From Flagellimonas sediminis (GTDB lineage Bacteria; Bacteroidota; Bacteroidia; Flavobacteriales; Flavobacteriaceae): DNA of 64,000 bases. Position 1 is the stretch's first letter, and each line of letters opens with the position of its first letter. Below, piece after piece: positions 42,633 through 52,300 of the stretch. The stretch is taken from assembly GCF_010500845.1 (NCBI RefSeq), contig NZ_JAAAMI010000001.1, positions 930,001-994,000 on the forward strand, read 5' to 3'. A program made the position numbers and the translations under genes. The notes under the pieces are model-generated. The model saw only the letters and a list, made by a program, of their open reading frames with translations. It was not told the DNA's origin and did no database searches.

Positions 42633-43400
42633 ATGAAAACCATTCAAACTTTAATTGCCATTTTTATTTTTCTTTTTTGCTTGGGCTGTAGTTCGGATTC
42701 TGACAACGGGCAGCTCAATGCAGAACCACAGGGTCTTTGTTCCAATGTGTCCGGTATTACAGGTGTTTATTGGGAGTTTGCCCATTCCATTCCCGCTCCT
42801 TTGGCCCAAGTGCCCGTCATCAAAAATCCGGGCGGACAGTTTATCCACAGCTTGCAACCATTGATCGGGTTTACCTACCCAACAGGTTTTACCGCCTTTG
42901 AGGTCACTGACGCCCAGACCGCGACCCTCGGGGTCAACTTGGTCCGCGATGATAATATGGTGGTATTTCGATGGGTTCCCAATACCCAGGTAGCAGGTCA
43001 AGTGTCCGCCACGAGCATCATCGCCAATGAGATCAATGGGGTATTTGCCCACTACGGATTTTCTGGTACCCCGGAAGTGCTCTGCACTACCACGGCCAAC
43101 AATACTTTTGAAGGTATTTCTTCTCAGTTCACAGCCCGTTTGCTCCGTTTTGATGGCATCACTGCACAGATTTGGGTGCGCTCCACCTATGCCGCAGGGG
43201 GCACATTTTCTGCCATTTCGGTGACCACGGCACCCACTAACGAATATGAAACCCAGGTTATGGACACGTTTTTTCCCATTAATTATCAGCTTTTTGTGGG
43301 TAGGGACGGAACTTTTGTGGACAATGACAATGATGGTGTTCCCGCCAATGAGGACCCGGATGATAACGATCCCAATGTTCCCAACAATACCGGGGGATAA
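42633..43400 (+). CDS. hypothetical lipoprotein
   Basis: 255 residues with a lipoprotein signal peptide (FIFLFCLGC) and Ser-Ser-Asp after the Cys. The body (PAPLAQVPVIKNPGGQFIHSLQPLIGFTYPTG...) is not recognised. The end is Asp-rich (DGTFVDNDNDGVPANEDPDDNDPNVPN), like a thrombospondin type 3 or EF-hand-like calcium repeat. It has its own terminator, and no obvious operon partner. Confidence 0.72.
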   Translation: MKTIQTLIAIFIFLFCLGCSSDSDNGQLNAEPQGLCSNVSGITGVYWEFAHSIPAPLAQVPVIKNPGGQFIHSLQPLIGFTYPTGFTAFEVTDAQTATLGVNLVRDDNMVVFRWVPNTQVAGQVSATSIIANEINGVFAHYGFSGTPEVLCTTTANNTFEGISSQFTARLLRFDGITAQIWVRSTYAAGGTFSAISVTTAPTNEYETQVMDTFFPINYQLFVGRDGTFVDNDNDGVPANEDPDDNDPNVPNNTGG

Positions 43401-43416
43401 GATTTTTCGAAGTTAG

Positions 43417-46400
43417 TTAGTTGTTTGAGTTTGCCCCCGTTTTTGCGGGGGTTTTACTTTTACGGAAGAAAGCCAAGGCAAGGATCAAAACTACGATCAA
43501 TGGAGTGGCCCAAATGGTCCAATGCATAGGTCGGTGAAGATCAATAGGGGCAGTGTTGCCCATCAAGATTAGGCCTGCCCAATATTGGGGGTGCAGGGTC
43601 CGTCCCTCAGATTGGCTTAAATAATCCAATTTGGCCAACCGAATGGCTTCGTCCTTGCGCTTTCCTTCGGAAAGATAATTGTAGAAGGAAGCTAGGATTT
43701 GTGCACTGGATTTTTCATCGATCTGCCATAAACTGGTCAAAATGCTTTCACTGCCCGCATAGTTAAAGGCATGGGCCAAGGAAATCATCCCTTCTCCCGG
43801 TTGATAGGTTGGTTTTCCGGTTTCGCAGGCCGTCAATATGGCCAGGTTGGAGCTTAAGTTTTCGTCATAAATCTCATAGGTGTACAAATAATTGTCGTTG
43901 ATGTCTTCCAGGTCCGAAGTATTCTTGGCGAATACCAAACGGGAGAGTTCCGGGCTCAGGTTGTTCGATTCGGCATGGGTGGCAATATGGATGATCTTGT
44001 GTTCCTTGGCCATTTTGGAAAAGACTTGTTTGGATGCCCTTTCATTGAGAAACGTATCGCCATGGAACACTTTTCCGAATTTTTCGGCCAGATCATAACT
44101 GAAGGGTTGGGGTAACAAGGTAAGATAGGTCCTGTCCAGATAAAGGGAGTCCATGATGGCCATTACATATTCACTTTTCATTTGCTCGTCAAACTCTGGC
44201 ACAAAGGCAATGAAATTATTTTCAAATTCCAGGACTTTCTGCTGCTGATCCAGCATGAACAGGCTATAATTATATGAAATATTGTGCTTGGCCAAAAGAC
44301 TGTTGGTGGCCAATTGTTTTAAGGAACTTATTTTTTGGGGCGTGAGCAGTTCAAAGCTCAGATTAAAAAGTTCGCCGTCAGGAAAAATAATGACGTTCTC
44401 CGTTTTCACTTGTTCTTCAATCGGTTTCCACAAAATCTTAAACAATTGATGCAGACATTCGAACAGTTCGTTCTCGGGAACACTATAATCTGAAATGGAA
44501 GAAGTACATAAGTTTTTAAGGTTTCCCAATTGTGTCAGTTTGGTCATGCCATCATGGTAAACATATGCATAGGCCTTGTCGCCATCAGAAAAATAACGGA
44601 CCAGTGTGGTGTTGGCAGGCACTTGTTGCTTGAGATTTTTCAAGGGTTGCAAAATGGAGGCATACCTCATCTTGTAATACTCCGGATATTCTTTTTGAAG
44701 CAAGGACAGATGTTCTTGCCAAGCGGTGGAAAGGGAATCCCATTTTGCCGCGTTGAACTGGGTCTGATCTTCCCCAAGGTTGAAAAATTCATCAATCTGT
44801 TCTCGCAGCCGGTTTTCCTTCTCTCTGATTTCAACTGGTGAAAAGCCATTGTTGGCAAGGTTCAGCCTGGCCCTGATCCGATTGTAAATGGAAGATTCGT
44901 TGCGGGTCATGACCTTTTCGAGATACCTTTCATCATGGGTCTGTTGGTACAGTTCCAGATATACCTTTTTGGCAAAATTGAATATTTCCCTATTGTTTTC
45001 GATGAGGTTGGCCACACCGTTTTGGGAGGAGACCAATGATTTTCGTTTTTCAACAAAATCTGTTGCCCAATCTAAAGTTTGGGCAATATCCTGAAGATTT
45101 TTCAAGGAATGGGGCAACAATTGGAATTTGGATTTTGCCAAATACAATAAAATCTCGGCTCGATCCCCCCATTGGTAAAGCCGTTCCTGACCTTCTGTTT
45201 CGTTTTCTTGGGAAGGCAACAACTGTTCGCACAGTTGTATGGTCTTTTCAAAATCCCCTTCTAAATAGGAAATCCGAATTTTGGTGAGCAAGGCCGTTTT
45301 GGCCAAAAAACTTTCTGTACCATATATTTTTGCCGTTTCGGTATAGGTTTCGTCAATCAGATTTTCGGCCTTGTTGAACTGATGATCATCGGCAAAGGAC
45401 TGGGCCAAGTTGAACTGGGCATAGACCACATTTTGGCTGAACTCGTCAGGACTACTGTTTTCATACGCCTCCAAAGTTTTTTGGTAGTAAACGATGGCCT
45501 CGGAAATATTCCCGTCCTTTTTTTCAAGGTCGCCCAAAACCGAATACAGGTTTGCTGCATACAGCCAATTGTCCCCAGGGATGGTCTGCAATGATGCCTT
45601 GGCCTCCTCTAGATACATTCTTGCCTTTTCAGGATTTTCCCCGTAGAGGTATGCTTCCCCCATCATCACTATAGCACTGAAATATTGCACTGTGTTGGGA
45701 AACAGGTATTTTTTGGCATGATGGTATCCCAAAGTGGCCACTTGAATGGCTTTTTCTTTGTCTCCCAAATCGTTATAAAGACTCCCCAGATTTCGGTATG
45801 CAATGGAAAGATTGCCGTGAACCTTTTCGGTCAACGGATGGTTGTGGGTCTTTTGCAAAAAGGTATTGTAGCTGGAAATACATTTCAGGGTAAATTCCAT
45901 GGCTGCTTCATAGTCTCCGGCCGTTTGCTTGGCCAAGGTCCAGTTGCCATAGATCACACTCGGAAGATAATATTGGTATTCGGGATCTTCATCGGTTTTG
46001 TCAATACTTTGGATGGCTTTTTCAAAATAGAAGTTGACACTATCTGGCTTTCCCATAAAATGCATGAGTGATGCCTTGTAATTCAATACTCGTGGGGCCA
46101 ATCGGAATTTGGCTTTTGGATGGTCGTTCATCACTCGCAGCGCTTTTTCGGTCCGGTCCATGAGTTGATCAAAATCCCCCAACTTTAAACCAATCTCTCC
46201 CAAATAGTATTCCGATGTAAGCTTTCTTTCCGGGTCCTGCATGGTTGCGGCAATGGTATTGGCCCGTAGGACCGTTTCATTGGCCTGGATGACATTTCCC
46301 TTATCTATTTGGGCAAGACCCATACCCATGAGGGCATCAAAACGAACAGAATCCGGTTGGTGACTACCCTCAAGGTCTTTCAATAGTTCTTGTGCTTTTG

Positions 46401-46647
46401 GAAAGCTGGTCTGGTGGTCTTGCAAAAATTCCGTTTTGGCAAGTGGATATACCAATTTGCCCAAATTCAGTAAAGGAGTTTTTTGGTCATTCCCTATTTG
46501 TTGGGCAATAAGAGCTTGTGCTTCCTGAAAAGCATCGATGGATATAAGGCTATCCAGTTTTTTTAGAGCAGGATGTTGTTGGCTGAATATGGATGCCTGC
46601 AACAAAAGGGCAAACATCAAGAGAAAAGGTGATAGGCCCTTGAACAT
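43417..46647 (-). CDS. TPR-CHAT caspase-like protease, secreted and membrane-anchored
   Basis: 1076 residues from the ATG at 46647. A signal peptide (SPFLLMFALLLQASIFSQ) is followed by about 12 TPR-type repeats (residues 40-540), a coiled helical linker, and a CHAT domain of the caspase-like family (about 700-1040) with the catalytic pair H891 (HIATHAES) and C941 (TACETGKP). A final transmembrane helix (WTIWATPLIVVLILALAFF) and a basic tail close the protein. The catalytic domain should thus face the periplasm or outside. Third gene of an operon with a sigma factor and a TPR/anti-sigma-like protein. Confidence 0.9.
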   Translation of the reverse strand: MFKGLSPFLLMFALLLQASIFSQQHPALKKLDSLISIDAFQEAQALIAQQIGNDQKTPLLNLGKLVYPLAKTEFLQDHQTSFPKAQELLKDLEGSHQPDSVRFDALMGMGLAQIDKGNVIQANETVLRANTIAATMQDPERKLTSEYYLGEIGLKLGDFDQLMDRTEKALRVMNDHPKAKFRLAPRVLNYKASLMHFMGKPDSVNFYFEKAIQSIDKTDEDPEYQYYLPSVIYGNWTLAKQTAGDYEAAMEFTLKCISSYNTFLQKTHNHPLTEKVHGNLSIAYRNLGSLYNDLGDKEKAIQVATLGYHHAKKYLFPNTVQYFSAIVMMGEAYLYGENPEKARMYLEEAKASLQTIPGDNWLYAANLYSVLGDLEKKDGNISEAIVYYQKTLEAYENSSPDEFSQNVVYAQFNLAQSFADDHQFNKAENLIDETYTETAKIYGTESFLAKTALLTKIRISYLEGDFEKTIQLCEQLLPSQENETEGQERLYQWGDRAEILLYLAKSKFQLLPHSLKNLQDIAQTLDWATDFVEKRKSLVSSQNGVANLIENNREIFNFAKKVYLELYQQTHDERYLEKVMTRNESSIYNRIRARLNLANNGFSPVEIREKENRLREQIDEFFNLGEDQTQFNAAKWDSLSTAWQEHLSLLQKEYPEYYKMRYASILQPLKNLKQQVPANTTLVRYFSDGDKAYAYVYHDGMTKLTQLGNLKNLCTSSISDYSVPENELFECLHQLFKILWKPIEEQVKTENVIIFPDGELFNLSFELLTPQKISSLKQLATNSLLAKHNISYNYSLFMLDQQQKVLEFENNFIAFVPEFDEQMKSEYVMAIMDSLYLDRTYLTLLPQPFSYDLAEKFGKVFHGDTFLNERASKQVFSKMAKEHKIIHIATHAESNNLSPELSRLVFAKNTSDLEDINDNYLYTYEIYDENLSSNLAILTACETGKPTYQPGEGMISLAHAFNYAGSESILTSLWQIDEKSSAQILASFYNYLSEGKRKDEAIRLAKLDYLSQSEGRTLHPQYWAGLILMGNTAPIDLHRPMHWTIWATPLIVVLILALAFFRKSKTPAKTGANSNN
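43434..43455 (+). terminator. intrinsic terminator of the lipoprotein gene, inside the CHAT gene end
   Basis: Stem CCCCCG/CGGGGG (43434-43439, 43446-43451), followed by TTTTACTTTT on the plus strand. The same bases encode the last residues of the convergent CHAT protein. Confidence 0.7.
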
Positions 46648-46653
46648 CACCGA

Positions 46654-47382
46654 TCAGTCCTTAAGTTTTTTAACCAATTCCCGACTTTTTTCATCTTGTG
46701 CTTTTTCAAGACTTTTCAGGGCTGCTTGGGGGTCACCATTTTTTAAGTGGGCAAGTCCTTGATAGAAGGCAGCTTCGTTTTTAAATGAGGCGTTTTCGTC
46801 TTCTACCACCAAATCAAAAAAGGAAATAGCTTTGGTTGCCTCCCCATCTGCCAGATACGCGGAACCTAAAAAATAGTTGAGGGTATCGTTGTCCTTTTTT
46901 TCAGCCCATAGCTGTTCCCATTTGCTGATGGCGGTTTTGTAATGCCCCTGTTTATAATCCACCATGGCTTCATAAAAGTCATAATTGCTGCTGTTTCCCA
47001 TAACGGTTGGAAGTCCGGGGTCTACGGTGAAATATTCTTGGTAGAGTTTTTCATTGGGGTCTTTCTGATAAAGGAGCCATAGACCCATGGCTGCCAAAAC
47101 TGTGATGACTACGGCAATTTTATAAATGGGGAAGGTGCGGCCTTTTGTTATTTTTTTGGATGGCGATTTCAATTCGGTATGAAAAGATTCCATCTGTTCC
47201 CGAAGTGCAGCTTCCTCAACGTTATGGAACAAGGCCTTGAATTCATTGAATTGCTGTATCAATTGGGCGTCTTGCTCCAAATTTTCCAAAAATTGGGAAC
47301 GTTCCCGATTGTCCATTTGGTCCATAAGATACCTTTCAAAGGTTTCTTGGCGTTCTTGTGATATGTAGGAGCTATCGTTCAT
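46654..47382 (-). CDS. membrane TPR protein, anti-sigma-like
   Basis: 242 residues. The N-terminal cytosolic 95 residues (ERYLMDQMDNRERSQFLENLEQD) resemble the helical domain of anti-sigma factors. One transmembrane helix follows (about 87-103, IAVVITVLAAMGLWLLYQK), then a periplasmic part of two or three TPRs (GHYKTAISKWEQLWAEKKDN, GEATKAISFFDLVVEDE). It overlaps the sigma gene by 11 bases and is seven bases ahead of the CHAT gene. The anti-sigma role is inferred from place and shape. Confidence 0.78.
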   Translation of the reverse strand: MNDSSYISQERQETFERYLMDQMDNRERSQFLENLEQDAQLIQQFNEFKALFHNVEEAALREQMESFHTELKSPSKKITKGRTFPIYKIAVVITVLAAMGLWLLYQKDPNEKLYQEYFTVDPGLPTVMGNSSNYDFYEAMVDYKQGHYKTAISKWEQLWAEKKDNDTLNYFLGSAYLADGEATKAISFFDLVVEDENASFKNEAAFYQGLAHLKNGDPQAALKSLEKAQDEKSRELVKKLKD

Positions 47383-47947
47383 TGTTCTTGATTTGAAGGC
47401 AAAGGTTTCTCAGTTTTTCCATGCACCGGTATTTTTGGTTGCGCGCCGAATTGGGAGCCATTCCCATCTCTTTTGAAATCTCTTCCATAGACCTCCTTTC
47501 AAAGTAGAACATCTTGAGGAGGTTCCTGCAATTTTCCCCCAATTGGGCCAATGCGGCCTTCATGGCGTTTCTGTTCTGTTCTTCCTCAAGGATGTCTTCC
47601 TTGGGCATGGGGTCATCCTGTACCACCTTTAAAAAGGATTGTGAATCCGTGTTGATGGTTTTTTTATAATCCGATGAACGTAAAAAATCCGTCCATTTGT
47701 TCTTGGCTATGGTAAAGAGATACCCAGAAACATTTCCTTCCACAAACCTATCCTCCTTGATGTTTCTCCAACAGGCCACGAATGCCTCTTGGAAAATATC
47801 CTTGGCCTGGTCTTCATTGCCATTGTTCTTTAAGATATGGGCGCGCACTTTTGGATACACTTCTTGGTAGGTTTCCCGCATGGTTTCCGAATCATTTTTT
47901 CTGAAACCATTGACTATTTTATCTACCTGTTGGTGTGTATTCCCCAT
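47372..47947 (-). CDS. ECF-type RNA polymerase sigma factor
   Basis: 191 residues. Region 2 is KVRAHILKNNGNEDQAKDIFQEAFVACWRN and region 4 is NLLKMFYFERRSMEEISKEMGMAPNSARNQKYRCMEKLR. ECF sigma factors respond to envelope signals through an anti-sigma partner. The next gene is such a membrane candidate, and the third is the CHAT protease, so this sigma most likely controls or senses that operon. Confidence 0.92.
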   Translation of the reverse strand: MGNTHQQVDKIVNGFRKNDSETMRETYQEVYPKVRAHILKNNGNEDQAKDIFQEAFVACWRNIKEDRFVEGNVSGYLFTIAKNKWTDFLRSSDYKKTINTDSQSFLKVVQDDPMPKEDILEEEQNRNAMKAALAQLGENCRNLLKMFYFERRSMEEISKEMGMAPNSARNQKYRCMEKLRNLCLQIKNNER

Positions 47948-48036
47948 ACTTTGTTGGAAAGCATGGGGAATTTAATATTCTCTTCTTCAAATTAAAAGCG
48001 GCATCGATAAAAATTACCGTAAATCCGTTTTAATTG

Positions 48037-50220
48037 TTAAAATATGGGCGTTATCTCAATTCCTTGATGTCCAATGTTATCCATGTAGTCCAATTTTCTC
48101 TGTTGCTCCTGCTCGGCTTCGGCTTGATCGCAAGTTTGTAAAACGTTTATTGGGCCTACCCCCAAATGGTATTCCAACATATCATCCCCAATATCTTCCA
48201 GATCCGAAAGGACAAATTCATCGCCATATGTCCCATCTTTTTTCAGGATTTTGCCCATGTAGGAAGTGGCTCCTTCCACAGCCTTGAATCTGGCTATATA
48301 ACCTGGTACGCCTACAGTATAAACAAGTCCTCCGCCGCAAAGCAATTGCGAGCTGAACGTGGTGATCAATACCTCTTTCTCAAATGGGGCGAAGAAAGAG
48401 ATACAGGTTTTCTTGTTGTTTACGACCATGGATGTACGGCCCACTTCCGTAAGTTGCCCTGATTGCAGGTTTTTGGTATAGACCACAACTTCCACGGTTT
48501 CAAAATTGTCACCATCGGTGAGATCGGACTCGGTTGCCACACTGATATAGGATACAATATTACTTGTGGTCACGATGGAAACCCCATAGTTACTTGGATC
48601 ACCTTCAATGTCCTGTATCCTTCCTCCGAATTTGTTCGAGGTGCTCCAGTGGTATTCAAAATCTTCCACTTCAGGTTCGTAGAAGGTGTAATATCCTGAC
48701 CGGATTTCCAAGGGGTCGCCTAAACATACGTCGGCTTCTGTGGGAAAAATGGTGACCTCGGCATTAATGGAATCCATAATCCAACTCTCCACTGCATTAG
48801 CTTCCGTATTGAGCATTTTTACATTGGTTTTTTGCCCCAAGTTCATGTTCTTGTAAAGGGCATCCATGACCATTTCCATACGTTGTATGCCGGTTTCCAC
48901 CAATTCATGGCTTTGCACAAAGGTGTTGGGCATGGATCCTCCATTGGAAATGATGTTGTACACATCTGTCAATATGTTCCTCAAGTCATCGGACAGGCGA
49001 ATATTCCCATAAAGTTCCGGCAAAAAGACTTCGGACGCTTCCTTGAACTTGTTCTGTTTTACCGCATCCAAAACAGTGCTGTTGGCCTGTAATGCTGGGA
49101 GTACCGCATCATAGAGGGCATCTTCCTTGGCGTCTCCGAAAGCAGGTAGTAAGTCCTTGTTGCCGCCAATATCCAAAAGGGTTGGAAGAAAATAATCCAA
49201 AATATAAGTCTTGACATTCAATGTTTCATAAGCCTCTTTTTCAACGGAGGATAGGTCCCTTGAAATGGTCTTTTCTGCCCCGGAGCCCACTACTACCAAT
49301 TCATATTCCGCAACAAATTCGGTATTTCCGCTAAAGGGCAATGCAATGGGGTCACTGACGGAGGCATTCTCTATGATAGAGGCTTGAGTGCCAACCTGAC
49401 TCAACTGGTTGCCTACCTGAAAGGCGTCTATCTGTTGTTTTTTTCCTGGCTTAAGATTAAAATGCACCATGGGGTTTTCGGAATAATCGGGTATTTCGGT
49501 CAGGTTGCCATCACGATCATATACCAATTTTTTATACACAAAGGCATGTGTTCTCCTTGGAAAGAAATTTTGCAATTGCACGTGTACGGAATCCGGGTTT
49601 TGGATTACGATCCCACTTTTATTCAAGACGTCGTTGATGAAGATCCTGTTTTCCGAAGAGTTTCCATTTTTGCTGGATATTTGTTCGATTTTATCATTCA
49701 AAAGTTCAAGATAGGCCCCTTTGGAATACATGAGCGGGTCGTTGGCGAAAAGTGTTCCTAGGTTGTTCACCCATCCATCAAAATCCGTAATCTGGCCCAC
49801 GCCGTTCAAAAAGGCTTTCTTGGCCGAAGGAGGCAATAAGTAATAGTCCAACCCATAATATAGGATGACTTCTGCGGTGGTTTCCAAGGAGATTTCTTTT
49901 CTACCATCACTTAAGAATCCGGCTAATAATACATTGTTGTCCTGGTCTAAAAGATAGGCCAATTCCACGCTTCCCGGATTGAAGGGAATTTTTCCTTTAG
50001 CGGAGCCATCCACCTCGCTAGTGGAGCCTAAGCTTACCAATGTAGTCTTGGATAGATCAATGGTTGGGTTTTGGGGAAGAATCACCTGAACATCCACCAT
50101 TTCATATTCACTGGTAGGATTGCCATTATTGTCGTCCCCTGGTTGTGGGGAATCATCGGAACTGCAGCCCAATATAATAGCAAAAACAACCGATACAATT
50201 ATTTTTGTAAGGTTTTTCAT
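48037..50220 (-). CDS. large hypothetical lipoprotein (727 residues)
   Basis: A signal peptide with lipobox (FAIILGC) leads into Ser/Asp-rich sequence. The body is unrecognised, with a probable all-beta region near residues 510-650 (YTFYEPEVEDFEYHWSTSNKFGG). No enzymatic motif. It is separated by about 90 bp from the sigma factor gene to its left, so it may be independent. Possibly outer-membrane lipoprotein; function unknown. Confidence 0.72.
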   Translation of the reverse strand: MKNLTKIIVSVVFAIILGCSSDDSPQPGDDNNGNPTSEYEMVDVQVILPQNPTIDLSKTTLVSLGSTSEVDGSAKGKIPFNPGSVELAYLLDQDNNVLLAGFLSDGRKEISLETTAEVILYYGLDYYLLPPSAKKAFLNGVGQITDFDGWVNNLGTLFANDPLMYSKGAYLELLNDKIEQISSKNGNSSENRIFINDVLNKSGIVIQNPDSVHVQLQNFFPRRTHAFVYKKLVYDRDGNLTEIPDYSENPMVHFNLKPGKKQQIDAFQVGNQLSQVGTQASIIENASVSDPIALPFSGNTEFVAEYELVVVGSGAEKTISRDLSSVEKEAYETLNVKTYILDYFLPTLLDIGGNKDLLPAFGDAKEDALYDAVLPALQANSTVLDAVKQNKFKEASEVFLPELYGNIRLSDDLRNILTDVYNIISNGGSMPNTFVQSHELVETGIQRMEMVMDALYKNMNLGQKTNVKMLNTEANAVESWIMDSINAEVTIFPTEADVCLGDPLEIRSGYYTFYEPEVEDFEYHWSTSNKFGGRIQDIEGDPSNYGVSIVTTSNIVSYISVATESDLTDGDNFETVEVVVYTKNLQSGQLTEVGRTSMVVNNKKTCISFFAPFEKEVLITTFSSQLLCGGGLVYTVGVPGYIARFKAVEGATSYMGKILKKDGTYGDEFVLSDLEDIGDDMLEYHLGVGPINVLQTCDQAEAEQEQQRKLDYMDNIGHQGIEITPIF

Positions 50221-50257
50221 TTGGTTTAACTTTTAAGTTAAGATCTATTTTGTGAGG

Positions 50258-50635
50258 TTATTTTTTTGTGGCGGTCCAGGTTCCTTCGGTTTGATTGGAG
50301 GTGATGGTCCAAGTTCCGTTTCCGGATGTTTCTGTCAATTTCCCGGAGAGACTTCCTTTTATTTCATTAGTGCTGAAGGTAATGGACAATGACCCCGTAG
50401 TATTTACGTTTCCACTTGTGGAAATAGGGGTCTGTGTGCCGTTGGTGAAGAAGTCACCAGTGACCGAGCCATTTTCGTAGATGAAAAAGCTGAGCGTGCC
50501 ACCGTCATCTCCAGTTACATTTCCCATCCATTGGCCGGTGTACAGATCAATATCATCCGTGTTGTCATCACCTTTGGAACAGGATAGGGCAACCAAGGCC
50601 AGTAAGAACATTGCGCATTTTACAAATTGTTTCAT
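50258..50635 (-). CDS. small lipoprotein, lipocalin-like beta protein
   Basis: 125 residues with lipobox (LLALVALSC) and a mature part rich in Gly, Thr and Ser strands (YTGQWMGNVTGDDGGTLSFFIYENGSVTGDFF...NGTWTITSNQTEGTWTATKK), as in small all-beta secreted proteins of Bacteroidota. No family firmly recognised. 37 bp upstream of the 727-residue lipoprotein gene. Confidence 0.72.
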   Translation of the reverse strand: MKQFVKCAMFLLALVALSCSKGDDNTDDIDLYTGQWMGNVTGDDGGTLSFFIYENGSVTGDFFTNGTQTPISTSGNVNTTGSLSITFSTNEIKGSLSGKLTETSGNGTWTITSNQTEGTWTATKK

Positions 50636-50686
50636 GTTGTTTGATTTTTAAGGTTTTAAGGATATCGTAATTCAGTTAAAATGTCA

Positions 50687-51877
50687 TCAATAGGCATTGC
50701 CCACCTTTGCCCATTCCCTGTTGTTGAGGTTGATGTCGCCATTGGGCGTGTAAAAGAGATCGTTGTTTTGAATGTAGTTGCCATCACTGTCCATCCAATA
50801 TTCCGTGGAACCGGCATTTACTTGATAATTATTCCCGGTGAGGGGATTGTAAACGGTCTCCTGCTCGTTGATCATGTTTAGGAACTGGCGTTGGCCCGTA
50901 TCACTCCCGGCGCCAAAATTGCGGTTCATGAAGGCGGCATGGTTGGCATCCTGGGCCGCTGAAATGGCCCTCATGTTTTCTTGGTGTGCGTTAAAGGCCG
51001 CCCATCGGGCATTCATGCGTTGTTGGTGCTGTTGTGCGGCAATGCGCATTTTTTGCTCATTCTCTATGGCCCGTTGTTGGTTCAATTGGGTTATATATTG
51101 TTTCCATTGGGGATTTTCCTTGGTGTTCACGGTCGATTTATGGAGTTGGTCAAGGGTTGCTTCAAACTGCCCTTCATCCACAAAAGCATAGTCGGTGGTG
51201 TATAGCCACATGGTCATTATCTCGTTGTTCAAGAGTGGTTGTTGGATGGCTATTTTTACGATGCGGGCCAAGGCCTTCTGGCCATTTTGGTTCTTCCATT
51301 CCGTAGCGGTGTACTCCAAATAGCCTTGTCCGAACCCGTTCTCCTGCATTTTTTGCTGCACATAGGCTTCGTCTTCCGGCATGGAGCGTTGACGTACAAA
51401 GGAGTAGCCGCTATTCTGCATTCGGGGCTCCACTTCTTCCTTAAAAAGCTGTTGGTTACCTACCATGGGGCGTATCATGGATGCCATGCCATTTTGCGAC
51501 ATCATCTGGGTCAATTGTTGGCTTTGGTAGTATACATGGAACTTGGTGGGCGTATTAAAGGTTTTTAGGTGATTTGGTCCTTCAATCTGAACAAGAAAGT
51601 CGGGGATTTTCTGATCGATGGTATAAATAGGTTTGGAAATCACTTTCCAGTTAGAAGGGTATTCTGTGCTCTGCACCACCATTCCGGTACGGGCATCGCG
51701 TAATTGATGCGTTTTTTTACGGTTGGTTTGAAAAAAGGGCTCCTTTTGATCTTCGGCGCTGTTGTTCCATGCACTTTCCCCATCCGGGTGGTCGTCATAG
51801 GTAGAACCATAAGGACCTTGGGGACGCTCCTTGCAGGCCAATGCAATGCAAATGAAAATAAAAAATGGTGTTCTCAT
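50687..51877 (-). CDS. hypothetical lipoprotein (396 residues)
   Basis: From the ATG at 51877 the signal peptide ends in lipobox FICIALAC. The body has a long Gln-, Met- and Ala-rich helical region (residues 265-330, such as ENEQKMRIAAQQHQQRMNARW). The C-terminal part has repeated short Asn/Tyr motifs (YNPLTGNNYQVNAGSTEYWMDSDGNYI). Not recognised. The first gene of the lipoprotein run on this strand. Confidence 0.7.
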   Translation of the reverse strand: MRTPFFIFICIALACKERPQGPYGSTYDDHPDGESAWNNSAEDQKEPFFQTNRKKTHQLRDARTGMVVQSTEYPSNWKVISKPIYTIDQKIPDFLVQIEGPNHLKTFNTPTKFHVYYQSQQLTQMMSQNGMASMIRPMVGNQQLFKEEVEPRMQNSGYSFVRQRSMPEDEAYVQQKMQENGFGQGYLEYTATEWKNQNGQKALARIVKIAIQQPLLNNEIMTMWLYTTDYAFVDEGQFEATLDQLHKSTVNTKENPQWKQYITQLNQQRAIENEQKMRIAAQQHQQRMNARWAAFNAHQENMRAISAAQDANHAAFMNRNFGAGSDTGQRQFLNMINEQETVYNPLTGNNYQVNAGSTEYWMDSDGNYIQNNDLFYTPNGDINLNNREWAKVGNAY

Positions 51878-52300
51878 AATGGACTTTTGATACGGTTTAT
51901 ATATCCATATCGAAATCATTATGGAATGTCATCACATTAGTGCTAATTTTTTTAAGGCATCATTTTTTATTTAATGTTGATTCCAAAAGGAAATGGGAAT
52001 CGACCTAAAGTGAACTGTTTTTGATGTATTTCGATGCTTTGGTTGTAAACCCTTTCGGAAGCAATGATCTTGTTGATGAAATCTTGTTGATAACCTTGTG
52101 GAAAAATGGTTGAGCCGCATAACACCGATCATATTTTTTACAGAGCCTTGATTTTAGGTTTGTTCCCATGATTTTTTGGACCAAAAACAGATACTGTTGA
52201 TAAAAGTGTTGAGAACCTAATCGGCCAACGTAAAATCAAAGTAAAGAAAATATGAATTTTACAATCGAGCTTTATAACACAACTCCAAACAATTTTCCGC
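51878..52300. promoter_or_regulatory. nrdBA upstream region with TGTTGATAA repeats
   Basis: About 420 bases with no gene. TGTTGATAA occurs at 52085-52093 and 52195-52203, with TGTTGATGA at 52071-52079 and a looser TGTTGAGAA at 52208-52216. They differ by one or two bases from the DnaA-box core TGTGGATAA, and a TTGTGGAAA lies at 52095-52103. They may be binding sites controlling nrdBA. I did not find a clear NrdR box. Confidence 0.4.

Noticed and set aside
43417-46647. Anti-phage defence role of the CHAT protein
   Set aside because: Defence CHAT proteases act in the cytoplasm with gasdermin or CRISPR-type partners. This one has a signal peptide and C-terminal anchor, and no such partners nearby.
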